A stretch of DNA of 64,000 nt from NCBI GenBank assembly GCA_009760855.2, contig WPIO01000093.1:182001-246000 (forward strand), written 5' to 3'. The position numbers were made by a program, and so were the translations under genes. Position 1 is the stretch's first letter, and each line of letters opens with the position of its first letter. Shown in pieces: positions 60,617-63,075 of the stretch. The DNA is from Cristatella mucedo. Taxonomy: Eukaryota > Bryozoa > Phylactolaemata > Cristatellidae. Below the pieces are notes generated by a model, which was given only the letters and a program-made list of their open reading frames with translations, searched no databases and was not told where the DNA came from.

Positions 60617-62430
60617 CCTGTATGATTGCTTAGAGGGTCGGTATGGCATTAGTCATTAAGCCACAAGGATGTTATGTCCTATAACCTAGGAGTGTGCGCT
60701 AGTAGGAGAAGGAGGCGATGTTGGCTGAACAGTGCTTGAAATAAGGTCGGCATAGATAATGTGCCTAGAAAGAGATCAAGTTCTCTGAGGTTGCTATACA
60801 ACTGGCTTGTTACTATTATTTTTATTATTATTATTATTGTTACTATTATGGTCGGCACCAGCTTTGCAACAGAGCACTGCATTGGTGAGCCGTGATGGCT
60901 CACTAGGTAAGCTGATTGTTTTTCACAACCTCGGTCTCGAGGTCGTGGGTTCGAATCCTACTGTGGGCGATCCTTTATTGCTGCTGCAAGCAATGGAAAT
61001 AGCCTTTAATGCTGTCGCTATACAAAAAGAGGCTGTTAAATCAGTTAGTATTGAGGGCCTTCGAAAGCCAATTTATTCGTATGAAATCACTTGCATGCTG
61101 GTGGAGAAACACTGCAGCTCGGATTGGCAGGCATTCACTATGACCTCGACCGACCCGCATGTTGTGGTTTGGCATGCGATTTGCTCCTAATGATGGGATA
61201 TGCTCGTCCTGGTTGCATCCACCACCACCCCCCTCAGCACTGCTAGCTGCCCACATCGTCACATGCATGTAGCAAAGGCATCGGTTGCCTAGTTTCTGTA
61301 ACAACCTCCTTTTCATGCTCATGATAGGTGCCTAGAAAGGAATGTAGTTCTCTTCGATTTCTATATGCTTAACATCGCTAGGGCTCAGCAAAAAGCTGAT
61401 TTTTCCACTCTTGGTGCAAATGTTCCTTTTGGATTTACAAACTGACTTGAGTGCATGTAAGTAACCTCTCGTGTTTCTTCATGCTCCTGTTGACTTTTTG
61501 ACTCCATTTTTCGTCTGCTGAAAAGATGCGTAGCATCTGCTTCGTGCATTTTCCTGTGCTGTGCACTCGCGTTTTTCGTCATCTTAAGCATCGTGCATGC
61601 ACTCGTCGTCGCGTTACACAGGCTTTGGTCACTCTCATGTCGGTGGCCGTCCAGCCACTGTTCGGTTCCGTTGGTGATGCCTTGGAAGCCATACTGCTGA
61701 CCATCCACCAAGAGGACTTCTCAGTGTATGTGCAGCCTTGGGCGGCAAACGAAAGCTAATCGTTCAGCTCTTTTTTCATGAGCACCGTGGCGCCAACGGC
61801 AGTAGCAAGTGAACCATTCACACTTGCATCCGTATAACCCAGTGCTCGCTTGCAGTGGAGTCGCTCCGTCGGCGACATCGAGTCCGCCTGGCGATGCTCA
61901 GTGCTCGCTGTACATGAAAGAGCTGCAAGGCTTTCTCTCAAGGGTGCAGAGCGAGTACCTGTCGCTGTTCCGCTGCCCCGACTTTATACTCGACAGGTGC
62001 GTGCGCTCGGGCTGCTTCGGGTGCCTCCGGCTCGCTCGTCTCGCGCGCGGCCGCTTCTCTGCAGTCTGCCCGTGCGACGGCGACCGCGTGACGTCGCCGC
62101 CGCAATGCAGACAGAGCTCGATCCCAGCGAGCTCGAGTCGTCTGCCTCTGCTAGCTGCCCGCAGTCTGTGCCACTGTGCTCGTGTAAGCAGTCTGTGCCA
62201 CTGCGCTCGTGTGTAACTGCTCGTCGCGTCTGCGGCGTCTCCAGCATCCAGCCGGTCGTGTGCCGCTCGATCGAGCTCTTCGTGCGTCACGTCAGCCTCG
62301 TGCGGCCCGTCGGCGAAGGCGGAAAGATGCGTCTGGCTGCCGACTGCGCTCAAATGGAGCTGGCCGTGACGCCGTTGTGCCGACGCATCAGCGACCTGGG
62401 CAGGTCGTACAAGCTGCTGCGAGCCTTCAG
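21033..62430 (+). CDS. COG5: Conserved oligomeric Golgi complex subunit 5 (partial, 17 exons)
   Basis: COG5 belongs to lobe B of the COG complex, a CATCHR tether on the cytosolic face of the Golgi that captures retrograde vesicles and so keeps glycosylation enzymes in place. Exons: 21033-21126, 21366-21508, 23484-23541, 23671-23795, 33882-34002, 37206-37336, 44270-44432, 45403-45518, 45820-45897, 56294-56378, 57399-57645, 59178-59339, 59459-59558, 60288-60464, 61622-61725, 61856-61996, 62245-62430. All introns are GT-AG and phases agree, giving about 743 residues with the family's order of motifs ([82 protein letters not shown]). The N-terminal coiled coil is in exons 2-6. From recall, animal COG5 is about 840-860 residues; the final roughly 120 are not found here and presumably lie past 64000. 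The exon 11 donor is the least certain junction. Confidence 0.93.
21366..21508 (+). CDS. COG5: COG5 exon 2
   Basis: Acceptor TTTGTAG; donor CAG|GTACGG. Encodes [19 protein letters not shown] and [18 protein letters not shown], matching the start of the COG5 coiled coil (DFDVKxYTxQ ... EQLAKLxxGIxxLDxELH in vertebrates, from recall). Enters in phase 1 and ends in phase 0. Confidence 0.9.
21509..22847. other. COG5 intron 2, first part: nothing recognised
   Basis: No repeat or gene recognised. Intron 2 as a whole is 21509-23483. Short ORFs are not conserved in appearance. Confidence 0.5.
22848..22940. repeat. AT-rich imperfect tandem repeat
   Basis: The words AATCTGGATTA and GGATTAGGTAATTACATAAT recur three to four times at about 30-bp spacing, partly as inverted copies (TAATCTGGATTATGTAA). 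It lies in COG5 intron 2. Confidence 0.7.
23010..23215. repeat. Cryptic CA-rich repeat
   Basis: Imperfect (CA)n sequence with CACACA, GCACAC and ACATAT words, and a short pure (CA) run near 23074-23090. It gives a spurious His/Thr-rich frame. Located in COG5 intron 2. Confidence 0.8.
23484..23541 (+). CDS. COG5: COG5 exon 3
   Basis: Acceptor CTTTTCCTTCCAG; donor G|GTACAC. Encodes [19 protein letters not shown], equivalent to the vertebrate VVARHEDLLAQATGIESLE segment. Ends in phase 1. Confidence 0.93.
23671..23795 (+). CDS. COG5: COG5 exon 4
   Basis: Acceptor TTCTTGATAG; donor CAG|GTAGGC. Encodes [20 protein letters not shown] and [20 protein letters not shown], the conserved coiled-coil heptads of the COG5 N-terminal domain. 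The intron to exon 3 is only 129 bp. Confidence 0.95.
23820..23850. repeat. Hairpin 25 bases after the exon 4 donor
   Basis: CGAGGCAGCAGCAG and CTGCTGCTGCCTCG form a 14-bp perfect stem around the loop CAG. It begins 24 bases inside intron 4. Confidence 0.85.
24198..24300. repeat. (TC)n microsatellite
   Basis: About 100 bases of CT dinucleotide repeat, with CCCTCTCC interruptions at the right end, in COG5 intron 4. Confidence 0.97.
24492..25148 (+). pseudogene. LINE A reverse transcriptase fragment
   Basis: A 218-codon frame covers the RT palm: [16 protein letters not shown] (motif A), [29 protein letters not shown] (motif B; Q kept, usual P replaced by L) and [10 protein letters not shown] (motif C with both catalytic Asp). 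Motif A keeps its first Asp, but the usual AFD is AVH. It loses frame at about 25110. It has no host function. Confidence 0.88.
24525..26035 (+). mobile_element. LINE family A, RT core to 3' end, young copy
   Basis: 5'-truncated copy in COG5 intron 4. It starts in the RT region ([17 protein letters not shown]) and runs without a break through motif [22 protein letters not shown] and the [12 protein letters not shown] segment to the 3' UTR and (ATT)n at about 26003-26032. Frameshifts fall near 25110, where the [12 protein letters not shown] segment shifts frame, and near 25285 and 25495. The sense orientation relative to COG5 means its tail could act on the pre-mRNA. Confidence 0.93.
26265..26960 (-). 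mobile_element. LINE family B 3' end, decayed
   Basis: On the + strand: GTAACTCCACAAAGCCACGAAG, GCGGTAGCCAGTAGACTGC, GTTGAGGTAGTGAGTAGCC, CTCCGGATGGCTAGAAAGGATGTGCC and GGACCTGCAGAGTAAAAGCTTCTG, the reverse of the family B 3' UTR and C-terminus. On the - strand, 26725-26919 continues upstream with [16 protein letters not shown], a typical RT C-terminal block. In COG5 intron 4. Confidence 0.82.
26985..27062 (+). mobile_element. LINE family A terminal scrap
   Basis: GCAAGTGTAAAGCGCCTAGAAAGAGATTGAGTTCTCCGAGGGTGTTTTATCAAATGTG, followed by TAATA-rich sequence to about 27110. Confidence 0.8.
27115..27990. other. COG5 intron 4 stretch, nothing recognised
   Basis: No recognised gene or repeat family. 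Short frames only. Confidence 0.4.
27993..28080. repeat. Compound (CT)n(TA)n microsatellite
   Basis: (CT)n runs straight into (TA)n, then the inverted words ATAGAGCATATATATATTATTATATATGC. The TATGCTCT before the array and AGAGCATA after it form an inverted repeat that brackets it. Confidence 0.93.
28085..29490 (-). mobile_element. LINE family A, RT core to 3' end
   Basis: On the - strand, 28795-29067 has [15 protein letters not shown] and [17 protein letters not shown]. 28398-28754 carries the LHW..P C-terminal block in two frames, and the 3' UTR is at 28085-28370. Upstream RT words (ATCTGAGAAACCTCTGAAGTATGG on the - strand) reach 29460, where it is truncated. The codons between 28740 and 28810 hold a short TATACTATA insertion. 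Multiple frameshifts. Confidence 0.87.
29491..30160. other. COG5 intron 4 stretch, nothing recognised
   Basis: No repeat recognised. A 146-codon - strand frame (29484-29924) and a 100-codon + strand frame overlap and look like chance frames; neither resembles a known family. Confidence 0.4.
30161..30304. repeat. (GA)n / GGGA microsatellite
   Basis: GA dinucleotides with GGGAGGGAGGG interruptions, about 140 bases, in COG5 intron 4. Confidence 0.97.
30405..30560 (-). mobile_element. tRNA-like SINE fragment
   Basis: On the - strand: TTAGCCTGGGGGTTAAAGCATGC (A-box-like), CGACCCGGTCGTGGATTCTTTGAG (arm and poor B-box), then TTATTGCCAACT, GACAGCCAAAGGCTCTTGCACTGCTACATAAATGAGGCAGTTGAATC. The tail is like S1 and the head like S2. 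Confidence 0.5.
30561..30909. other. COG5 intron 4 stretch, nothing recognised
   Basis: No gene or repeat recognised. Confidence 0.4.
30910..31025 (-). mobile_element. LINE family B terminal scrap
   Basis: CGTATCTTCATCTGTGGCTCCACAAAGCCGTAATGACTACGTGGGTAATA, then GCCTATGCGGCTTTTGGCATTC, the reverse of the family B tail. Confidence 0.7.
31405..31795 (+). mobile_element. LINE family B 3' end, young copy
   Basis: Starts inside the RT C-terminus ([28 protein letters not shown]). It runs through [18 protein letters not shown] and the 3' UTR CTTTGTTGCGTGAGACGAAGTC...CCGAAAGCCGCTTAGGCTG to GTAACACCCACATGGTCTTTATGACTTTGTGGAGTTACTGATGG, then GATACATACGTACATACATAG. It is a clean 5'-truncated copy and the best reference here for the family B end. 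In COG5 intron 4, sense. Confidence 0.9.
31800..32130 (-). mobile_element. LINE family A 3' UTR fragment
   Basis: On the + strand: GGGCTTTAAATATGCTAGAAAGGAAGCATGTC, AGTGATAGCATTCATAGTGTCAGCATGC, then GTGAGTTCCAGGCTTCGGGAACATACAAACTAAAGGCATGATCTCCAAAGGATT, the reverse of the RT C-terminus and 3' UTR. Confidence 0.75.
32160..32835 (-). mobile_element. LINE family A RT C-terminus and 3' UTR
   Basis: On the - strand, 32422-32742 has [39 protein letters not shown] and [13 protein letters not shown]. The 3' UTR (CATGGTTTAGAGGTGACATGCACAG on the + strand) lies at 32180-32400. Decayed. It follows another copy of the same region in the same orientation. Confidence 0.83.
32836..33881. other. COG5 intron 4, last part: nothing recognised
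   Basis: Unique-looking intron sequence up to the exon 5 acceptor. No gene or repeat family recognised. Confidence 0.45.
33882..34002 (+). CDS. COG5: COG5 exon 5
   Basis: Acceptor TACAATTGTAG; donor T|GTAAGT. Encodes [19 protein letters not shown] and [19 protein letters not shown], close to the vertebrate [12 protein letters not shown]...[13 protein letters not shown]. Ends in phase 1. The preceding intron is 10 kb of mostly retrotransposon sequence. Confidence 0.96.
34019..34059. repeat. Perfect 20-bp inverted repeat just after the exon 5 donor
   Basis: GGCAAGCAGCCGGGCAGGCA, one A, then the exact complement TGCCTGCCCGGCTGCTTGCC. It starts 17 bases into intron 5. The stem is GC-rich and would be very stable in the pre-mRNA. 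Confidence 0.95.
34060..35265. other. COG5 intron 5, first part: nothing recognised
   Basis: Contains a short (AAAT)n run at 34164-34184, and no recognised transposon. A 91-codon frame at 34564-34839 has a hydrophobic stretch but no other support. Confidence 0.45.
35270..35965 (+). mobile_element. LINE family A 3' half, highly decayed
   Basis: TGGTCCATGCATTGATGGTCTCCCATCCAGACTTCTATAAT, GCAGCTAGGCTTGCCTGTCGTAAACG, CTTACAGGTCCATTCATTCTCTTGCTC and CTCGTAGGCTCCCAAGCCTGGA correspond in order to the RT C-terminus. The tail GTGCCTAGACAGAGATTTTC leads to (ATT)n at 35930-35962. In COG5 intron 5. Confidence 0.8.
35966..37029. other. COG5 intron 5, second part: nothing recognised
   Basis: No family recognised. 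Some words (TCATCTGCTGATCAACAGGAGCC at 36408-36430) resemble LINE B reverse words, too weakly to call. Confidence 0.4.
37030..37104. repeat. (GACGAT)-type imperfect repeat
   Basis: GATGTTGACGATGATGTTGTTCATGCTGACGATGATGAC and so on: TGACGATGA words repeated about every 15-20 bases. Confidence 0.75.
37206..37336 (+). CDS. COG5: COG5 exon 6
   Basis: Acceptor CCTTCTTTTCAG; donor AAG|GTGCGT. Encodes [20 protein letters not shown], then [20 protein letters not shown]. It matches the DYLxxGIDLSGIEVIE...LLEQGLE segment of vertebrate COG5. Phase 1 in, phase 0 out. Confidence 0.95.
38305..38387. repeat. (GT)n microsatellite
   Basis: About 80 bases of pure GT, preceded from 38257 by a mixed GT/GC alternating purine-pyrimidine stretch (GTGCGCGCGCATGTG twice). 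The whole segment is of Z-DNA-forming type. COG5 intron 6. Confidence 0.95.
38684..38775 (-). mobile_element. LINE family A terminal scrap
   Basis: (AAT)n, then ATTTAATATAGTGCCCTCAGAGGAGTCAATCTCTTTCTAGGCACTTTATATTT, the reverse of the family A tail. Confidence 0.8.
38776..39919. other. COG5 intron 6 stretch
   Basis: Contains at 39628-39718 a three-fold imperfect repeat of about 30 bp (GAAACTATGTTTGTATGTCTTG). Otherwise nothing recognised. Confidence 0.5.
39920..40215 (-). mobile_element. LINE family A 3' end, decayed
   Basis: AATAATGATGCATCTATTTAGCACCCTCGGGGAACTTAATCCCTTTCTAGGCACTTTG, then CAGAGTCAGCACAC, and GTGAGTTCCAGGCTTTGGAAGCATGCAAACTAAAGGCA. Reverse of the family A end. It breaks off into unrelated sequence at about 40210. 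Confidence 0.8.
40472..41235 (-). mobile_element. LINE family A RT C-terminus and 3' UTR
   Basis: On the + strand it starts with (AAT)n of about 50 bases at 40472-40519 and AATGCACTTGATAAAGCGCCCTCAGAGAACTC. On the - strand 40787-41179 and 40983-41363 carry [10 protein letters not shown]-like, [21 protein letters not shown] and LADLHWLP, with frameshifts near 41035. It is 5'-truncated at about 41235 (AAGGATACGACGTC on the - strand). COG5 intron 6, antisense. Confidence 0.88.
41236..42039. other. COG5 intron 6 stretch, nothing recognised
   Basis: No repeat family recognised. A 97-codon frame at 41527-41820 has no known relatives that I can name. Confidence 0.4.
42040..43640 (-). mobile_element. 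LINE family A, RT core and linker, decayed, with a nested SINE
   Basis: On the + strand: GAACCCTGATGTACCCCCTTACTTTAAGGGGCTCC (reverse of motif B region), GACATCAATGCTTTGAAATGTCCTGCTGAGATAGGACCTAAATCATG, GGTAGTCGATGGTATCAAATGCTGCC (reverse of motif A), then linker words to CATTCCATCAGTGTGGACAGGTCG at 43585. The S1 SINE at 42800 splits it. One linker segment of about 100 bp (GATGGTCGACATCA...) appears twice, at 43185 and 43308. No open frame is left. Confidence 0.8.
42800..42969 (+). mobile_element. tRNA-derived SINE copy (family S1) nested in a LINE
   Basis: GTGAGCCGTGATGTCACG head, GGTTGCTCTTCACGACCTCGG, a degraded B-box (GGGTACGAATCTT), GGGCGATCCTTTATTGCC, and an end in CTATACAAAAATAAGTTTTTTAATTAGCTAGTAC with a T-run. 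Confidence 0.85.
43644..43803 (-). mobile_element. tRNA-derived SINE copy (family S1)
   Basis: On the - strand: GTGAGCCATAATGGCCCACTAG, GGTTGCTTTTCACGAAC, B-box GTTCGAATCC, GGGTGATTCTTTATTG, and the end GAGGTTGTTAAATCAGCTGGTAC. The anticodon-arm palindrome is degraded. Confidence 0.83.
44270..44432 (+). CDS. COG5: COG5 exon 7
   Basis: Acceptor TTTTATTATAACATTGCAG; donor G|GTTAGA. Encodes [20 protein letters not shown], then [20 protein letters not shown]. This is the TALQVFYNLGTL segment of vertebrate COG5. The (GA)n microsatellite starts within the donor itself, so bases from +4 on are repeat. Ends in phase 1. Confidence 0.95.
44435..44499. repeat. (GA)n microsatellite abutting the exon 7 donor
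   Basis: GTTAGAGAGAGA: the donor GT at 44433 runs directly into about 65 bases of GA repeat. Confidence 0.97.
44856..45095. repeat. Pyrimidine-rich tract
   Basis: About 240 bases of C/T-rich sequence (CTCTCTGTCTCTTGC, CCCTCCCTCCCAACCCTC) in COG5 intron 7. It looks like a decayed TC microsatellite. Confidence 0.8.
45403..45518 (+). CDS. COG5: COG5 exon 8
   Basis: Acceptor GTCGGTTTGCAG; donor CAG|GTATCG. Encodes [20 protein letters not shown], then [18 protein letters not shown]. It matches the GPGRSTMPTPGNTAALRAxxWTNMEKLMD segment of the family. Confidence 0.96.
45820..45897 (+). CDS. COG5: COG5 exon 9
   Basis: Acceptor TGGCCACAG; donor AAG|GTAAGC. Twenty-six codons: [20 protein letters not shown], then ITELAK. 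The vertebrate counterpart is VQHLQKVLxKKRDPVSHxCFIEE. The intron before it is 301 bp. Confidence 0.96.
45898..46724. other. COG5 intron 9, first part: nothing recognised
   Basis: No gene or repeat family recognised before the LINE copy starting near 46725. Confidence 0.45.
46725..48765 (+). mobile_element. LINE family A, linker through 3' end, with many stops
   Basis: The linker at 46725-46916 has [20 protein letters not shown]-like sequence. The RT core at 47270-47700 includes [12 protein letters not shown] with the standard AFD, a stop just after, and [13 protein letters not shown]. The YADD motif reads [10 protein letters not shown] (Y to C, second Asp to Gly), so the catalytic site is destroyed. 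The C-terminus is at 48055-48525 and the tail with (ATT)n at 48738-48765. COG5 intron 9, sense. Confidence 0.9.
48766..49530. other. COG5 intron 9 stretch, nothing recognised
   Basis: No gene or repeat family recognised. Confidence 0.4.
49531..49701 (-). mobile_element. tRNA-derived SINE copy (family S1)
   Basis: On the - strand: GGGCCGTGATGGCACACTAGG, GGTTGCTCTTCACGTCCTCGGTCACGAGGTCGAG, B-box-like ATTCAAATCC, GCGTTCCTTTATTGCTGCTGCAAGCAGTGG, then AATCAGCTAGTATTTTTTATG. Confidence 0.87.
49702..50825. other. GC-rich intron stretch with an unrecognised frame and clustered hairpins
   Basis: An open + strand frame about 49730-50157 ([16 protein letters not shown] and [18 protein letters not shown] are visible) has no family that I recognise, and no clear splice or start context. 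Downstream, AGTTCCTCCT/AGGAGGAACT (50507-50529) and the perfect palindrome CTCCGACAGCTGTCGGAG (50552-50569) lie close together. It may be a fragment of an unknown transposon, or plain intron. Confidence 0.35.
50826..50915. repeat. Compound (GA)n(GT)n(GCGT)n microsatellite
   Basis: GAGAGA for about 38 bases, then GTGTGT for about 28, then GCGTGCGTGCGTGCGTG. Confidence 0.96.
51098..51485 (-). mobile_element. LINE family A 3' end
   Basis: On the + strand: AATAATGATAATAATATTTATGC, CTTCAGAGAACTCAGTTTCTGTCTAGGCACTTAATATTTGC, then GAGTTCCAGGTTTAGGGAGCATACGAGCTTAAGGCACGGTCTCCAAAGGAT. Truncated where the next LINE's (AAT)n begins at 51497. Confidence 0.85.
51796..53004 (-). pseudogene. LINE A reverse transcriptase (402 codons, frameshifted at both ends)
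   Basis: Copies LINE RNA at the nicked target in active elements. Visible: motif [14 protein letters not shown] (Asp47 kept; residues 51-53 are AVH, not the usual AFD), motif [11 protein letters not shown] (104-113) and motif [11 protein letters not shown] (Asp139 and Asp140). The thumb region has [20 protein letters not shown]. The C-terminal block [20 protein letters not shown] is typical of CR1/L2-type elements. The first 20 residues come from the wrong frame because of the 2-base deletion. Confidence 0.9.
52889..53533 (-). pseudogene. LINE A linker between endonuclease and RT
   Basis: Encodes [54 protein letters not shown] and [20 protein letters not shown]. The NYRPVSLLP word is the RT 0/1 motif of non-LTR elements. 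It continues past the frameshift near 52945 in the wrong frame for its last 20 residues. Confidence 0.88.
53908..54348 (-). pseudogene. LINE A apurinic-like endonuclease domain
   Basis: Nicks target DNA to prime reverse transcription in intact elements. Residues 37-41 are YRPPG, 68-71 GDFN, 108-113 TLDQIF and 130-132 SDH, the canonical exonuclease-endonuclease-phosphatase motifs in order. The N-terminal part of the domain (LALTETWL) lies upstream at about 54350-54500 in another frame, so the ORF is broken. Confidence 0.88.
54521..55639. other. COG5 intron 9 stretch, nothing recognised
   Basis: A 105-codon + strand frame (54795-55112) and a - strand frame overlap it; neither is recognised. 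A G9 run at 54966-54974 is notable. Confidence 0.4.
55640..55765 (+). mobile_element. LINE family A terminal scrap
   Basis: GTCGTTTGTATGTTTATGCAAGTTGACACTGTACATTTTGTCACC, then GCATATGTTAAGTGCTCAAAAAGAGTCTAGCTATCTTAGGGCGCTATAC, a diverged family A 3' UTR and tail. Confidence 0.7.
55770..56065 (+). mobile_element. LINE family B RT C-terminus, left part
   Basis: [10 protein letters not shown] (for RWLPIDQRI), then [31 protein letters not shown], and CTCTGCAGATCCTAGACCGCAGAGCTTACTTCCCTAGTTCTTAAGCAATGGCATC, matching family B up to about GACTATGGCACATC. It then stops. The rest of the element appears at 56560, beyond COG5 exon 10. Confidence 0.8.
56294..56378 (+). CDS. COG5: COG5 exon 10
   Basis: Acceptor GCCGTTTCTTCTAG; donor G|GTATGT. 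Encodes [20 protein letters not shown], then QKLTAAAAG. Position and the FW...TQxLSxx pattern fit the IFYTFWNSVTQALSSQF segment of vertebrate COG5. Phase 0 in and phase 1 out fits both neighbours exactly. Conservation is lower than in other exons, so phase is the main support. Confidence 0.85.
56560..56795 (+). mobile_element. LINE family B 3' end, right part
   Basis: TGAGCTATCACTTCCATTCTACTTATTACCTCAGCTGCCCTCCTGACTCAGCCATGCTTCCC, CTTTGTTGAGCGAGATGAAGTC, CCGAAAGCCGCTTAGGTTTTGAG and GCGTAACACCGTCCAAG. It takes up family B within about 20 bases of where the piece at 55770-56065 stops. Confidence 0.8.
56830..57005 (-). mobile_element. tRNA-like SINE, variant of family S1
   Basis: On the - strand: CACGGGTCTTGGCCCCGGGGTAAG head, CGCCTTTCACGACCACTTCC arm, CCAGGGTTCGAGTCTTGC with an intact B-box, then GCGAGCAGTGGTAATAGCCGTTAAGGCTCTTCTACCCCTGTATAAAAGAGACTG. 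The tail matches S1; the head is diverged. A G10 run sits in the arm. Confidence 0.65.
57399..57645 (+). CDS. COG5: COG5 exon 11 (donor uncertain)
   Basis: Acceptor TTGCTGCCGTTGCAG. Encodes [18 protein letters not shown] and [10 protein letters not shown], an excellent match to [21 protein letters not shown]. It then becomes an Ala/Gly-rich acidic linker ([18 protein letters not shown]) ending [12 protein letters not shown]. The chosen donor CT|GTGCGC is the only phase-2 GT I found that joins exon 12. Third positions are very GC-rich. The open frame extends on to 57940 and upstream to 57020, but that is intron. Confidence 0.85.
57646..58205. other. COG5 intron 11, GC-rich part
   Basis: GC-rich, open in several frames, with no recognised motif; treated as intron. 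Confidence 0.45.
58206..58400. repeat. 13-bp minisatellite, 15 copies
   Basis: GCTGCTCATTGCC repeated 15 times head to tail with no gaps; only the last copy differs (CTCG for CTCA). Because 13 is not a multiple of 3, all three + strand frames cycle through the same 13-residue peptide. It lies in COG5 intron 11. Confidence 0.98.
58590..58705 (-). mobile_element. tRNA-like SINE fragment
   Basis: On the - strand: TTTGCCCGCCCGAGGTTTGCTGC, then CCCCCGAGTCATCGGTTCGAGTCTATCGGC with an intact B-box, followed by AAGCAAAACCTTACTGCCCCCC. Possibly related to the S2 group. Confidence 0.45.
58706..59177. other. COG5 intron 11, last part
   Basis: Contains a short (CAG)n run at 59110-59128 and otherwise nothing recognised. 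Confidence 0.45.
59178..59339 (+). CDS. COG5: COG5 exon 12
   Basis: Acceptor CTCTGCGTTGCAG (an alternative AG gives 59187 in the same phase); donor AG|GTACGA. Encodes [20 protein letters not shown], then [20 protein letters not shown] and VKTIS. It is nearly identical in its core to the [22 protein letters not shown] segment of vertebrates. Confidence 0.96.
59459..59558 (+). CDS. COG5: COG5 exon 13
   Basis: Acceptor TGCTGGCTTTCAG; donor CTG|GTAAGC. Encodes [20 protein letters not shown], then [13 protein letters not shown]. The family consensus is [33 protein letters not shown]. The intron before it is only 119 bp. Confidence 0.97.
59559..60287. other. COG5 intron 13
   Basis: No repeat family recognised. 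A 165-codon antisense frame runs over this intron and exon 14; it is a shadow. Confidence 0.5.
60288..60464 (+). CDS. COG5: COG5 exon 14
   Basis: Acceptor GTGGTGGCCGCGCACAG; donor GAC|GTGAGT. Encodes [20 protein letters not shown], then [20 protein letters not shown] and [12 protein letters not shown]. It matches the GDASQVIGPLTEGQxRNVAVVNSLYKLHQSV segment. Phase 0 on both sides. Confidence 0.96.
60545..60612. repeat. (TC)n microsatellite
   Basis: About 68 bases of TC repeat, 80 bases after the exon 14 donor. Confidence 0.97.
60725..60850 (+). mobile_element. LINE family A terminal scrap
   Basis: AATGTGCCTAGAAAGAGATCAAGTTCTCTGAGGTTGCTATACAACTGGC, then TTATTATTATTATTG to 60850. COG5 intron 14. 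Confidence 0.8.
60885..61052 (+). mobile_element. tRNA-derived SINE copy (family S1), good copy
   Basis: GTGAGCCGTGATGGCTCACTAGG, TTTTTCACAACCTCGGTCTCGAGGTCGTGGG arm, perfect B-box GGTTCGAATCC, GGGCGATCCTTTATTGCTGCTGCAAGCAATGG, then CTATACAAAAAGAGGCTGTTAAATCAGTTAGTA. In COG5 intron 14, sense. Confidence 0.92.
61325..61375 (+). mobile_element. LINE family A terminal scrap
   Basis: AGGTGCCTAGAAAGGAATGTAGTTCTCTTCGATTTCTATATGC is a diverged family A end. Short. Confidence 0.5.
61622..61725 (+). CDS. COG5: COG5 exon 15
   Basis: Acceptor CGCGTTACACAG; donor GT|GTATGT. Encodes [20 protein letters not shown], then [14 protein letters not shown]. It matches [26 protein letters not shown]. Ends in phase 2, and the strong GTATGT donor supports this junction over nearby GTs. 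Confidence 0.96.
61856..61996 (+). CDS. COG5: COG5 exon 16
   Basis: Acceptor GTGCTCGCTTGCAG; donor AG|GTGCGT. Encodes a short Ser/Pro linker, then [20 protein letters not shown] and FRCPDFILD. The [11 protein letters not shown] block is shared with vertebrates. Phase 2 on both sides. The preceding intron is 130 bp. Confidence 0.96.
62245..62430 (+). CDS. COG5: COG5 exon 17 (last found)
   Basis: Acceptor GGCGTCTCCAG; donor AG|GTGCGA. Encodes [20 protein letters not shown], then [20 protein letters not shown] and [14 protein letters not shown]. It matches [39 protein letters not shown]. Ends in phase 2; the next exon should complete an Arg codon. Confidence 0.96.
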
Positions 62431-63075
62431 GTGCGAGCAGCGGCAGCTCCTCCTCGGCGTCCTCGGCGCTCCCAGCTCTCACCCCTGGACATCCCTCCAG
62501 GAAGGCGCGTGCGAGAAGGCGCTCGCTCCCAGGAATGAGTGCTTGGCTCTCAATACGGCGTGGCAGGCACGGCTTTGGCCACTAGCGACTATGGCCGCGT
62601 ACGCTGCACTCGGCACTTCGGTCAGCTGTCGGTTGCACGTGACTTGCACGCAGTGTCAGACGTAGCCCAACCGAAGCCGTTCGGCAGCTGCTCTGTCAGC
62701 CCGAAATTTTATGCTCTGCGCGATGGCCGTCCGACGAGGGTAGGGCAAAAGCTCCGTAACGAGTGCGGATAACAGTCCCTTCCTGCCATCCTCGATGAGG
62801 GAAAGACATCAGAGAGGGACCGGAAGAGAGGACATCCAACGTGTGTTTGCTCGCGAGCCCTCGGAGGCGCTCGGCAAGTCAAGTTGCCCTGGCATGGCAG
62901 GGCGTCTCCGTAGCTCCGTGGCGACGTTCACGAGCAGCGTCCCTGGCGTGAGCCAGCTGTCCGGTAGCTGAGTAGACTTCACGGCCCAATGCTCCAGGCC
63001 CAGAGGTCGGGCTTTCTCGCGAGGGGGCTGTTTGTCCCTGGACGTCTAGTCAGCTGCCTGGCGAGGGAAAAGCCT
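62431..63075. other. COG5 intron 17, first part: no further exon found
   Basis: GC-rich. I searched all three frames for the remaining C-terminal COG5 segment and did not find it. Frames here (for example 62209-62538) are extensions of exon 17 shadows. Confidence 0.55.

Noticed and set aside
61898-62482. 194-codon antisense ORF
   Set aside because: Shadow of COG5 exons 16 and 17 in GC-rich sequence.
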